Assembly (NCBI GenBank): GCA_011330645.1
Contig: DRQB01000209.1
Location: forward strand, 1-8,356
DNA length: 8,356 nt
Reading direction: 5' to 3'
Origin: Campylobacterota bacterium
GTDB lineage: Bacteria > Campylobacterota > Campylobacteria > Campylobacterales > Sulfurovaceae
Shown here: positions 1 through 6,073 of the stretch, one piece after another
How positions within the stretch are numbered: the first letter of the stretch is position 1
Layout of the letters: every line of letters starts with the position of its first letter
Notes under the pieces: model-generated
What the model saw: the letters and a program-made list of their open reading frames with translations, nothing else
Databases searched by the model: none
What the model was told of the DNA's origin: nothing
Translations under genes and position numbers: made by a program

Positions 1-307
1 GAATAGTCATATCATGCTCAGGAATAAAAATATATTTTCTCACTGTCGAAGTTTCACTTTGCATGCCATTGACAGTAATTTGCATACTGCTTTGTCTACT
101 GGTGCCAGAGTCTGTCACTCCAACACCCGCGATATTACGTATATTCGGAAAAGCTGCAGCTCCACCTATGGCTTTGATGCGTAGTTGTACAGGATTACCT
201 TTAACCACTTCTTTTGTATTGACTGTTGCTTCTACACTTGCTGCACTCAAAATAGTGAATAGTGAATAGTGAACAGTGAATAGTGTTAAAAATAGTTTTA
301 CCATCAT
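1..307 (-). CDS. batD: BatD-family protein, N-terminal part (cut by window edge)
   Basis: The first 102 codons of a gene that runs off the low-coordinate end. The reading frame starts at ATG 307-305 (a second ATG follows at 304-302) and stays open to position 2. Residues 1-27 look like a signal peptide: Lys4, a hydrophobic stretch of about residues 5-23, and a plausible Val-Glu-Ala cleavage site. The mature start (TVNTKEVVKGNPVQLRIKA) has the beta-sandwich pattern of BatD/oxygen-tolerance proteins, and IPEHDMTI near the window edge fits the 'P-x-x-G/D-x-x-x-I' end of that first domain. BatD proteins are usually several hundred residues, periplasmic and C-terminally anchored; only the beginning is visible here. 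The gene follows batC by 34 bp with no recognisable Shine-Dalgarno. Its start codon and signal-peptide core are built from two 7-bp tandem repeats, which is odd. The family call rests on sequence pattern plus operon position. Confidence 0.85.
   Translation of the reverse strand, partial: MMVKLFLTLFTVHYSLFTILSAASVEATVNTKEVVKGNPVQLRIKAIGGAAAFPNIRNIAGVGVTDSGTSRQSSMQITVNGMQSETSTVRKYIFIPEHDMTI
251..285 (-). repeat. Heptanucleotide tandem repeat, 5 x CACTATT, inside the batD signal peptide
   Basis: On the plus strand this is AATAGTG x3, AACAGTG, AATAGTG; on the coding strand it is CACTATT with one CACTGTT variant. Because 7 is not a multiple of 3, three units give 21 nt, which encode the same heptapeptide (HYSLFTI) in all three frames without a stop. 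In batD the array encodes most of the hydrophobic core of the signal peptide. Gain or loss of one or two units would shift the downstream frame; gain or loss of three would insert or delete seven residues. Confidence 0.9.
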
Positions 308-339
308 TTTTAATTTTTCATTTTTAATTTTTAATTTTT
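305..339 (-). repeat. Heptanucleotide tandem repeat, 5 x AAAAATK, forming the batD leader and start codon
   Basis: Read on the minus strand, 339 to 305 is five contiguous 7-bp units: AAAAATT, AAAAATT, AAAAATG, AAAAATT, AAAAATG. The last unit supplies the batD ATG (307-305). The repeat fills the place where a ribosome binding site would be expected and contains no AGGA-like motif. Unit 3 carries another ATG (321-319) in a different frame that ends after three codons. No spacers are present, so this is a simple-sequence repeat and not CRISPR. Confidence 0.9.
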
Positions 340-341
340 TT

Positions 342-1226
342 CTACCATGGTTTAACATCGTCATCCTTTCTAGGCTTTTTGTTGGCTCCCATCTGATACA
401 TCATCGTTGGGGTTTTGCCTTTTTGCATCTTTTTCATAAGACGTTTTAGTTCTTGTTCTTTGAGCTTTTCTTCTTTACTCATTTTCTTTTGTTCATTTGG
501 CTGGGAAGAAGACTTATCGCCCTTTTTATCTTTAGGTTTGTTCTTCTTTTTTGCATCATTTTTATCTTTCTTGCCCTTCTTCTTATCTTCTTTTTTCTTT
601 TTGCCCTCTTTGTCTTTTTTATCTTTTTTCTGCTGATCTTGTTTTTGCTTATCGTTTTTATTTTTCTTCTGATCTTTATTTTGCTTATTATTTTTCTTTT
701 TATCTTGATTTTTCTTATCGTTCTTCTTTTGGTCTTTGTTTTGTTTTTTGTTCTCTTTTTTCTTATCTTTATTCTGTTTTTTATCTTTGTTTTTTTTCTG
801 TTGTTTTTTCTTCTGCTCTTGCTTCTTTTTCATCTTTTTGGCAAGCTCAAGATTAAACCTTGTATCTTTATCCTCTCGGATTTTCAATGCCTTTTCATAA
901 TTTTTGATGGCATCATCCCATTTTTTTTCTTGAAAATAACTATTCCCAATATTATGTAATGTTTGAGATTCATCTATCCCTTGTGCCTTTTTATAGGCTT
1001 TGATAGCTTCATCATATTTTTTATTTTTATATAAAGCATTACCGATATCATATTCTTTTTGTCCACTCTTAGCATCTAAACTCTGTAACAGTGAAGCAGA
1101 CTTTCCATATGCCTTAGCGTCATACGCTCTCTTCGCGGCATCAATGGTTTTAAAATCTGTAATTCCCGCATACGCCATATTCAATAATGCATAAAACATC
1201 ATCCATAATAAAATTATTTTTCTCAT
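342..1226 (-). CDS. batC: BatC: periplasmic TPR protein with a long Lys-rich region
   Basis: A 294-residue protein. Residues 1-20 form a clear signal peptide ending in Ala-Tyr-Ala, so export is expected. Two TPR units follow at about residues 56-89 and 90-122 (KKYDEAIKAYKKA and KKWDDAIKNYEKA are the helix pairs). Residues 131-238 are a low-complexity Lys/Asn/Asp/Gln segment, and the tail 239-294 contains a short charged helix and ends in VKPW. A TPR protein placed directly after two vWA genes and before batD is the BatC arrangement; such proteins are thought to act as periplasmic scaffolds. The start ATG overlaps the batB stop (ATGA) and is preceded by AGGA seven bases upstream, inside batB, so translation is probably coupled. 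The Lys-rich part is much longer than the TPR part and its role is unknown; peptidoglycan or envelope binding is only a guess. Confidence 0.88.
   Translation of the reverse strand: MRKIILLWMMFYALLNMAYAGITDFKTIDAAKRAYDAKAYGKSASLLQSLDAKSGQKEYDIGNALYKNKKYDEAIKAYKKAQGIDESQTLHNIGNSYFQEKKWDDAIKNYEKALKIREDKDTRFNLELAKKMKKKQEQKKKQQKKNKDKKQNKDKKKENKKQNKDQKKNDKKNQDKKKNNKQNKDQKKNKNDKQKQDQQKKDKKDKEGKKKKEDKKKGKKDKNDAKKKNKPKDKKGDKSSSQPNEQKKMSKEEKLKEQELKRLMKKMQKGKTPTMMYQMGANKKPRKDDDVKPW
513..836 (-). repeat. Low-complexity Lys-rich coding repeat in batC
   Basis: Codons 131-238 of batC. By my count 56 of residues 131-240 are Lys, the rest being mostly Asn, Asp, Gln and Glu with almost no hydrophobic residues. 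Part of it is a degenerate tandem repeat of about 9-11 residues: KQNKDKKKENK (150-160), KQNKDQKKNDK (161-171), KNQDKKKNN (172-180), KQNKDQKKNK (181-190). The plus strand is therefore almost pure pyrimidine here, which creates long spurious open frames rich in Phe and Leu on that strand. Confidence 0.85.
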
Positions 1227-2194
1227 GACTCTTTCCTTTGTGGCATCGAAGAAAAAGCTATCAGTAAGAGTAATAATCCAAGTCCCAAAGGATAGTAAAA
1301 ATACTCTACCCTCTCCTTCACTGTTACTTCACCCTGCTGTTGATTTTTATATTTACTTCGTATAACATTCACCAGTTGTTGTATATCTTCTTTCCCGTTA
1401 CTTGCTATGACGTATGCACCGCCATTTGCTTTGGCAAGTTCACCTAGGGCATCATTACGCTGTGTAATGGCGATAGTGCCATCTTTTTGTGTCAGAGGTT
1501 TACCATCTTTATCAAGTACAGGTGCACCCTTTGTGCTTCCTACCAACACAACATACAAGTCAATATCATTGGCTTTTAAGATATCACCAAATCCTTTGAT
1601 AGCTTGGGCATCTCCACCATCGGAAAAGAGCACTAAAATCTTAGGATGCTTCTCTTTCAATAATGAAGCAACCTGCTCTCCTAGTGCGGAAAAATCAGTG
1701 GAACCCATATTGATATAAGAGTCATCTACCCCTTCAACCATCATTTTAAGTGTTTCTTTATCTGAAGAAAACGGTGCTAAAATGAACGGGCTGTAAGCAA
1801 ATGCAACAACTCCTATCTCATCACTTGGCATAGCATCAAACAGTGTCATCATTTTCTTTTTAGCAAACTCCAAACGATTAGGATATACATCTTTACTTCG
1901 CATAGAACCAGAGATGTCCAATGCAGTCAATAAGGTCAATCCTTGTACTTCTACCTTTTTCTCTCCTTTTTCCATGGCAGGACGTGCCATAGCAACAATC
2001 ATTAAAAATATAGCTAAAAACATGAGTACATTACGTACCATCATTGGCATACTCTCATCTGTAGCACTCAACCGTTTTAGTACTCTATCATCAAAAACAC
2101 GGGAAAGCCTTTCTTTGTTTGTAGTAATCAAAAAGGCAAAGATGACAAAAGGTACGATGAGTACCCAAAAAAATTGAGGATTTAAAAAATGCAT
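1223..2194 (-). CDS. batB: BatB: membrane-anchored von Willebrand factor A protein
   Basis: A 323-residue protein. Two membrane segments lie near the N-terminus (about residues 8-25 and 52-70), then a vWA domain from about residue 85 to 280, then a C-terminal membrane helix (about 299-315). The metal-ion-dependent adhesion site is complete: DISGS at 93-97, Thr166 in GSTDFS, and Asp192 in LFSDGGD. This topology puts the vWA domain between membrane helices, as in other BatA/BatB proteins. It starts 2 bp after the batA stop, with a GGGGG tract about 8 bases upstream of the ATG, and its own stop overlaps the batC start by 4 bp. It is assumed to bind partners, probably BatA, BatC or BatD, through the metal site; partner and substrate are not visible in the sequence. 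The A/B naming follows gene order. Confidence 0.9.
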   Translation of the reverse strand: MHFLNPQFFWVLIVPFVIFAFLITTNKERLSRVFDDRVLKRLSATDESMPMMVRNVLMFLAIFLMIVAMARPAMEKGEKKVEVQGLTLLTALDISGSMRSKDVYPNRLEFAKKKMMTLFDAMPSDEIGVVAFAYSPFILAPFSSDKETLKMMVEGVDDSYINMGSTDFSALGEQVASLLKEKHPKILVLFSDGGDAQAIKGFGDILKANDIDLYVVLVGSTKGAPVLDKDGKPLTQKDGTIAITQRNDALGELAKANGGAYVIASNGKEDIQQLVNVIRSKYKNQQQGEVTVKERVEYFYYPLGLGLLLLLIAFSSMPQRKES

Positions 2195-2196
2195 CT

Positions 2197-3114
2197 CTAC
2201 ACCCCCTTCGAATTTCTAAAATAGATAAATAGCAATAACGAGATAATCGCTAGAAAGAGTGGATAAATATACAAGTAGGTATGTTGGACAACCTTCTTGT
2301 CATCTATCTTTGTTGCTTCGAGTTTATCTATCTCTTCATAGATTTTCTCTAACGTACTGGCATCTCTCGCCCCATAAGCCTCTCCATGCCCAGCCTCAGC
2401 CAATGCTTTAAGATAGGCGCCGTTATAGTCGCGTGCATCTCCTATCCCGATAGTATAAAGTTTGACATCACGTTTTGCTACAAGGTTTTTCACATCTGAA
2501 AATGGAACCTTGGACATATTGTCTATCCCATCAGTAAGCAGTATGGCGATTTTGGACTTGGCTTTACTTTTTGAAAGCAGATTATATGCCTGTACAATGG
2601 CGTCATTGATAGCTGTACGTTTTCCAGCTACTCCCATTTGTTGCATACGAGTAATGTCTGTTAAAAACTTCTTCTCAAAGGTAAGAGGAGAAGCAATAAA
2701 AGCAATATCTGCAAACGTTACCATTCCTATACGATCATTTTTACGCTTTTCTATAAAATCACCTACAACCTCTTTTACCACATCAAATTTGTTGCGCCAG
2801 ACATCATTCGGATCAAATCCACGCTGACGCATGGAGTCTGAAGAGTCTATAATGAGCACAATGTCACGTCCTTCTTTTTTTGAGTTGGAGTAAGACTTTG
2901 TTATCACTGGAGAAGCCAAAGCAATCACAGCAGAGACGATACCCACCCATTTGAGTATATTTAACCATGACGTACTTCTGGCACTCTTCACCATCAATGT
3001 CTTGACGTGAGGAAAGAAGATAGCTCGACTACGCTCTTTACAAAACTTTGCACACAGTACAAAGAGTACGATGACTAACAATAATAATGGATATTCAAAA
3101 CTAAATTGACTCAT
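2197..3114 (-). CDS. batA: BatA: membrane-anchored von Willebrand factor A protein
   Basis: With the ATG at 3114 the protein has 305 residues. Membrane segments are at about 9-23 and 54-71, the vWA domain spans about 84-265, and a last membrane helix is at about 280-299. The metal site is intact: DSSDS at 90-94, Thr167 and Asp195 (LLTDGID). I chose 3114 over an in-frame ATG at 3129 because AGGTGG (3118-3123) lies just upstream of 3114, no such motif precedes 3129, and MSQFSFEYP is the usual BatA-like beginning. This start overlaps the preceding gene by 14 bp. It is a paralogue of the next gene (batB), and the pair is the core of Bat operons. Family knowledge links these loci to oxygen or stress tolerance in Bacteroides and Leptospira, but the molecular role is unsettled. 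Confidence 0.9.
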   Translation of the reverse strand: MSQFSFEYPLLLLVIVLFVLCAKFCKERSRAIFFPHVKTLMVKSARSTSWLNILKWVGIVSAVIALASPVITKSYSNSKKEGRDIVLIIDSSDSMRQRGFDPNDVWRNKFDVVKEVVGDFIEKRKNDRIGMVTFADIAFIASPLTFEKKFLTDITRMQQMGVAGKRTAINDAIVQAYNLLSKSKAKSKIAILLTDGIDNMSKVPFSDVKNLVAKRDVKLYTIGIGDARDYNGAYLKALAEAGHGEAYGARDASTLEKIYEEIDKLEATKIDDKKVVQHTYLYIYPLFLAIISLLLFIYFRNSKGV

Positions 3115-3508
3115 CTGCCACCTGCACATATAAATTGAATTTATTTTGTGTCTCTGTATCTATTTCATCGACCACTTTTTTATATTTGTATTTTTCCAAC
3201 ATAGGCTCAAGTTGTGCAAACAACTCTTTTTTTCGCTCATCCGTTGCTAAAAGTCTGGCATAGTGTGTTGCTTCATACGCTGATTTTTTACTGTCATGCC
3301 AGTCTATTTTTTTGAGTGCTTCCAAGTAACCTTTGGCAAGATTTATTTTTCTATTTTCCCAAAGTTTTTTGAGCACAAAAAATAAAATAGCCAATACCAA
3401 TAAAACACCAAAGCCAATAAGCCCCCAATAGATATAGTATGAACTATCAGGTATCTCTAACAAAGGCTTTATATCACGGAGCTGTGCACTTATATTTTGT
3501 TCATTCAT
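3101..3508 (-). CDS. Small single-span membrane protein, DUF4381-like
   Basis: A 135-residue protein from ATG 3508. The N-terminal motif AQLRDIKPLLEIPDSS is followed by one strong membrane helix (about residues 25-46), then a basic, helical cytoplasmic-type domain. An LRDI motif ahead of a single helix, and a place between the DUF58 gene and batA, match the DUF4381 proteins found in MoxR/vWA clusters. Their function is unknown; a membrane adaptor for the complex is my inference. The start is set by AAGGAG (3514-3519), which overlaps the DUF58 stop and sits 5 bases from the ATG; a GTG at 3514 is in frame but too close to that motif. The 3' end overlaps batA by 14 bp, so the genes are probably coupled. 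Confidence 0.75.
   Translation of the reverse strand: MNEQNISAQLRDIKPLLEIPDSSYYIYWGLIGFGVLLVLAILFFVLKKLWENRKINLAKGYLEALKKIDWHDSKKSAYEATHYARLLATDERKKELFAQLEPMLEKYKYKKVVDEIDTETQNKFNLYVQVADESI
3118..3123 (-). promoter_or_regulatory. Ribosome binding site that fixes the batA start
   Basis: AGGTGG on the minus strand, three bases before the ATG at 3114 (six from the AGG core). It lies inside the end of the upstream gene and supports 3114 over the earlier in-frame ATG at 3129. Confidence 0.6.
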
Positions 3509-3517
3509 CCTCACTCC

Positions 3518-4345
3518 TTATTGCATTTTCTTCATAAGCTTCAGTGTTGGTTCTTCATTGGTATATATTTTTGTAAAACGTACACCTTGCTTTTTAAACT
3601 GTGCATAAAGCTTTTCATCATTATCATGCAATGCTTTTTTATAATTTTTCAATGTACTGCTGTCTACATCACCTTCAAAACTCTGTTTCGTTTCCATGTC
3701 GATAAGTCTTAAGTAACCCAGTTCCGTTGGGTTTTCTTCAAATTTATCTCTTACAATCACAGCAAAAACATCATGTTTTTTTGCCAGTAACTTCAAATCT
3801 ATATCACCAACAAAGTCAGAAACAATAAAAAGTAATGCTTTCTTTTTAAGACGATTTACAAGTGTATCAACCAAAGCTGCATAATCTGCTTCTTTTCCTA
3901 AAGGATCAAACGCTACCACATCTTCTACGGCTTTATGCACTGAAAAAAGTTTCTTACTGGGCTTAGAAAATTCATACATCTTATCTGCAAATATCATATG
4001 CGAAAACAAATCAGAATTTTTTACTGCTGAAAATCCTAAAGTAGCAGTCACTTCTGCCATCACGTCAGACTTCTGTTTAACAGTACCAAAATAGGTAGAA
4101 CCAGAAAGCACAGAGACCACAACAACATTAAGCTCACGCTCTTCTTTATAAACTTTAATAAAAGGTTTTCCTAATTTTGCCGTCGTTTTCCAGTCTATTT
4201 TACGAACATCATCCCCATAAATATATTCACGAAGTTCTGCAAATTCAAACCCTTCACCTTGAAAGAGTGAAGCATTGTTTCCAAGCATATCTCCATAGAC
4301 TTGCTTTTTGGTTTTAAGGATAATCTTTTTAACAGATTTGTTCAT
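3518..4345 (-). CDS. DUF58 protein of the MoxR-Bat operon
   Basis: A 275-residue soluble protein with no clear membrane helix. The DUF58 signature is at residues 44-70: GDDVRKIDWKTTAKLGKPF followed by the E-E-R sequence. It is followed by a vWA-like fold (about 73-200). The position corresponding to the first metal-site Asp is Val79 in the segment VSVLSGSTYFG, so the MIDAS is incomplete, although SD in FIVSDFVGD (176-177) is kept. DUF58 proteins normally accompany a MoxR ATPase, as here: the gene begins 11 bp after the moxR stop, with AGGA seven bases before the ATG. It probably links the ATPase to the membrane vWA proteins. That role is inferred from gene association across the family. Confidence 0.88.
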   Translation of the reverse strand: MNKSVKKIILKTKKQVYGDMLGNNASLFQGEGFEFAELREYIYGDDVRKIDWKTTAKLGKPFIKVYKEERELNVVVVSVLSGSTYFGTVKQKSDVMAEVTATLGFSAVKNSDLFSHMIFADKMYEFSKPSKKLFSVHKAVEDVVAFDPLGKEADYAALVDTLVNRLKKKALLFIVSDFVGDIDLKLLAKKHDVFAVIVRDKFEENPTELGYLRLIDMETKQSFEGDVDSSTLKNYKKALHDNDEKLYAQFKKQGVRFTKIYTNEEPTLKLMKKMQ

Positions 4346-4356
4346 TTGATATCCTA

Positions 4357-5304
4357 TTAGGGGATTGGCACTGCTGCTAAAATCTTCTCGATAATCTCAT
4401 CTTGTGTGATTTCTTCAGCTTGTGCTTCATAAGACAAGATAATACGGTGACGTAGTATCTCTTTTGCGATATACGCTATTTCCAAAGGTGAAACATAGTC
4501 TTGTCCTTTTAAGTAAGCTATAGCACGACTTGCCTTATACATATCAATACTCGCTCTTGGACTTGCACCAAACTCTATATACGCTTCAAGCTCTTCCAAG
4601 CCATAGGCCTTAGGGTCACGTGTCGCAGCAACCAGTTCGATAATATATTTTTCTATCTCTTCATCCATATGTACTTGTAGTGCTTCTTCACGGATTTTAT
4701 TTAAGTCATCCAATGTTGCTACTTGTTGAATCTCTCCGAAGCTGTTGTTTGCCACACGACGTGCTATCTCAAGCTCTTCTTCTTTAGTGTTGTAGCCTAC
4801 AACCAGTTTCATCATAAACCTGTCTAGTTGTGCCTCAGGAAGCTCATAGGCTCCTTCTTGTTCTACAGGGTTTTGTGTTGCCATTACAAGGAAAGGCAAG
4901 TCTATTTTAAAGGTTTCATCCCCAATGGTTACTTGTCTCTCTTGCATGACTTCAAGCAATGCCGATTGTACCTTGGCAGGCGCACGATTTATCTCATCTG
5001 CCAGCAAAAGGTTTGTAAATACTGGACCTTGTTTAATTTTGAATGCATTATTGGAAGGGTCATAAATTTCTGTCCCTATAATGTCTGAAGGGAGCAAGTC
5101 TGGGGTAAACTGTACACGTTTAAAGTTTAATCCTAAGGTTTTTGCTAAAGCATTGACCGCTGTTGTTTTTGCAAGTCCGGGTACACCTTCTAATAGTATA
5201 TGCCCACGACAAAGAAGTCCTGCAAGCAAGCCTTCCACCATCTTGTCTTGGCCGACAAGTACTTTAGATATTTCTGTTTTAATGTTCTCTATGATTTGAC
5301 TCAA
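4357..5304 (-). CDS. moxR: MoxR-family AAA+ ATPase
   Basis: A 315-residue protein of usual MoxR length. Walker A is GVPGLAKT (40-47), Walker B is LLLADE (99-104), sensor 1 is ATQNP (142-146), an EAQLDRF box is at 157-163, and the sensor-2 region is GASPR (246-250). These together make the family call safe. MoxR ATPases are cytoplasmic, hexameric and chaperone-like, and act with vWA proteins in maturing or activating protein complexes. The start codon is TTG, supported by CAGGAG six bases upstream; there is no good ATG nearby, since the first internal Met is residue 22 and would remove conserved N-terminal sequence. It is the first gene of the operon, after a 118-bp gap containing a terminator and a palindrome. 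Confidence 0.95.
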   Translation of the reverse strand: MSQIIENIKTEISKVLVGQDKMVEGLLAGLLCRGHILLEGVPGLAKTTAVNALAKTLGLNFKRVQFTPDLLPSDIIGTEIYDPSNNAFKIKQGPVFTNLLLADEINRAPAKVQSALLEVMQERQVTIGDETFKIDLPFLVMATQNPVEQEGAYELPEAQLDRFMMKLVVGYNTKEEELEIARRVANNSFGEIQQVATLDDLNKIREEALQVHMDEEIEKYIIELVAATRDPKAYGLEELEAYIEFGASPRASIDMYKASRAIAYLKGQDYVSPLEIAYIAKEILRHRIILSYEAQAEEITQDEIIEKILAAVPIP

Positions 5305-5310
5305 GTTTTT

Positions 5311-5316
5311 CTCCTG
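5311..5316 (-). promoter_or_regulatory. Strong ribosome binding site for the TTG start of moxR
   Basis: CAGGAG on the minus strand with a 6-base spacer to TTG at 5304-5302. This is the best Shine-Dalgarno near the gene and decides in favour of the non-ATG start. Confidence 0.75.
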
Positions 5317-5360
5317 AATATTTAATTAGGAAAATTTTACTTGATTGAGGTTAATGGTAG

Positions 5361-5374
5361 TTTAATATATTAAA
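5361..5374. promoter_or_regulatory. Perfect 14-bp palindrome upstream of the moxR-bat operon
   Basis: TTTAATATATTAAA is its own reverse complement. It lies 57 bp upstream of the moxR start and touches the terminator hairpin. It could be an operator, or just an AT-rich part of the promoter region or terminator tail. On the minus strand TTGCTA (5382-5377) and TACCAT (5359-5354), 17 bp apart, could form a weak sigma-70-type promoter overlapping it. None of this is proved by sequence. Confidence 0.35.
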
Positions 5375-5405
5375 AGTAGCAAGTATTGCACGATACAAGC
5401 TACTT
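5371..5405 (-). terminator. Rho-independent terminator-like hairpin after the beta-barrel gene
   Basis: On the minus strand AAGTAGC (5405-5399) pairs with GCTACTT (5380-5374). Inside, a 2x2 mismatch is followed by GTAT pairing with ATAC and the loop CGTGCA. The stem is followed by a short T run, TTTTAATA. It lies 18 bp beyond the barrel-gene stop, so it probably separates the adhesin/barrel unit from the moxR-bat operon. The T run is short, so termination may be partial. Confidence 0.6.
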
Positions 5406-5422
5406 CTTAATAAAGGATAAGA

Positions 5423-6073
5423 TTAAAAGTCATACCTTATACCAAAAGAGACGACATCCATATCTGGTACATTTGATTTAATAAGCAATCGTTGATAATC
5501 CACAAATAAACTCCACCCCTTCCCTTGATCCGCATAGCCATCAAATGCCCTATCATACTCGGCATCTTGTATAAGATCACTTTTTCTGTCTGAAAGGTCA
5601 TATTCTAAACCTGCCCCTGCCGAAAACCCACTTTCACTATCAAAATAGTTAAGTCTCGCACCATTTCCAAGATTTTTGGTATATCCATACCCTAAAAGCC
5701 CATACACATTTACACGTTCGCTCACTGGGTATTGCGGTTTGGCATAGAGCCCTATATGTGCTAGGGGAACCCCTCCAAAAGGACCTTTATCTAGAAAAGT
5801 TCTCATCCCTCTGGCTTCCACCCCAAAGTATTCATTCACATCGTACCCTCCTCTTAACATCAGACCATACGTCAAATCTTCATAAGAACAATTATTACTA
5901 CACGCACTAAATTGAGCTAGTGTAACTCCTATCCCAACATATATTGGAGAGTAGTCAGTCACTGCTATGGGTACAATAGGAGCATCAACAGGAGAAACTG
6001 CTTTGCCCCCTGCATAGTGACTTGTTGTCAGAAGTATTAATCCTACTATCGTACTTTTCAATAATCTTTTCAT
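5423..6073 (-). CDS. Small outer-membrane beta-barrel protein (OmpA/OmpX-like fold)
   Basis: A 216-residue protein. Residues 1-25 are a signal peptide (Lys/Arg start, hydrophobic core, likely cut after Gly-Lys-Ala). The rest alternates polar and hydrophobic residues in about eight strands (roughly 43-55, 67-78, 82-93, 104-115, 122-133, 147-158, 187-197, 205-216) and ends in Phe (GIRYDF), the usual signal for BAM-dependent outer-membrane insertion. Cys58 and Cys62 are the only cysteines and could form a disulphide in a loop. A long acidic stretch (160-186) interrupts the later strands. There is no peptidoglycan-binding OmpA C-terminal domain. The ATG shares one base with the stop codon of the surface-protein gene (TAATG), with AGGAG upstream inside that gene, so the two are co-translated. 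The function is unknown; a structural porin-like role or a partner of the upstream adhesin are both possible. Confidence 0.8.
   Translation of the reverse strand: MKRLLKSTIVGLILLTTSHYAGGKAVSPVDAPIVPIAVTDYSPIYVGIGVTLAQFSACSNNCSYEDLTYGLMLRGGYDVNEYFGVEARGMRTFLDKGPFGGVPLAHIGLYAKPQYPVSERVNVYGLLGYGYTKNLGNGARLNYFDSESGFSAGAGLEYDLSDRKSDLIQDAEYDRAFDGYADQGKGWSLFVDYQRLLIKSNVPDMDVVSFGIRYDF

Noticed and set aside
63..269. Plus-strand open frame of 68 codons
   Set aside because: It lies opposite the batD 5' end, which has a signal peptide, operon position and family-like sequence; the plus frame shows none.
251..339. CRISPR or insertion-sequence end at the batC-batD junction
   Set aside because: The units are 7 bp, contiguous and without spacers; no transposase or inverted terminal repeats are visible.
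453..959. A 168-codon plus-strand open frame rich in Phe, Leu and Ile, with others overlapping it at 415-636 and 551-856
   Set aside because: It is the antisense reading of the Lys-rich batC region: AAA/AAG codons read in reverse give TTT/CTT and no stops. There is no ribosome binding site, and the composition is explained by batC.
3112..3129. Earlier batA start at ATG 3129 (MCRWQ...)
   Set aside because: It has no ribosome binding site and would overlap the upstream gene by 29 bp; the ATG at 3114 has AGGTGG upstream and a family-like N-terminus.
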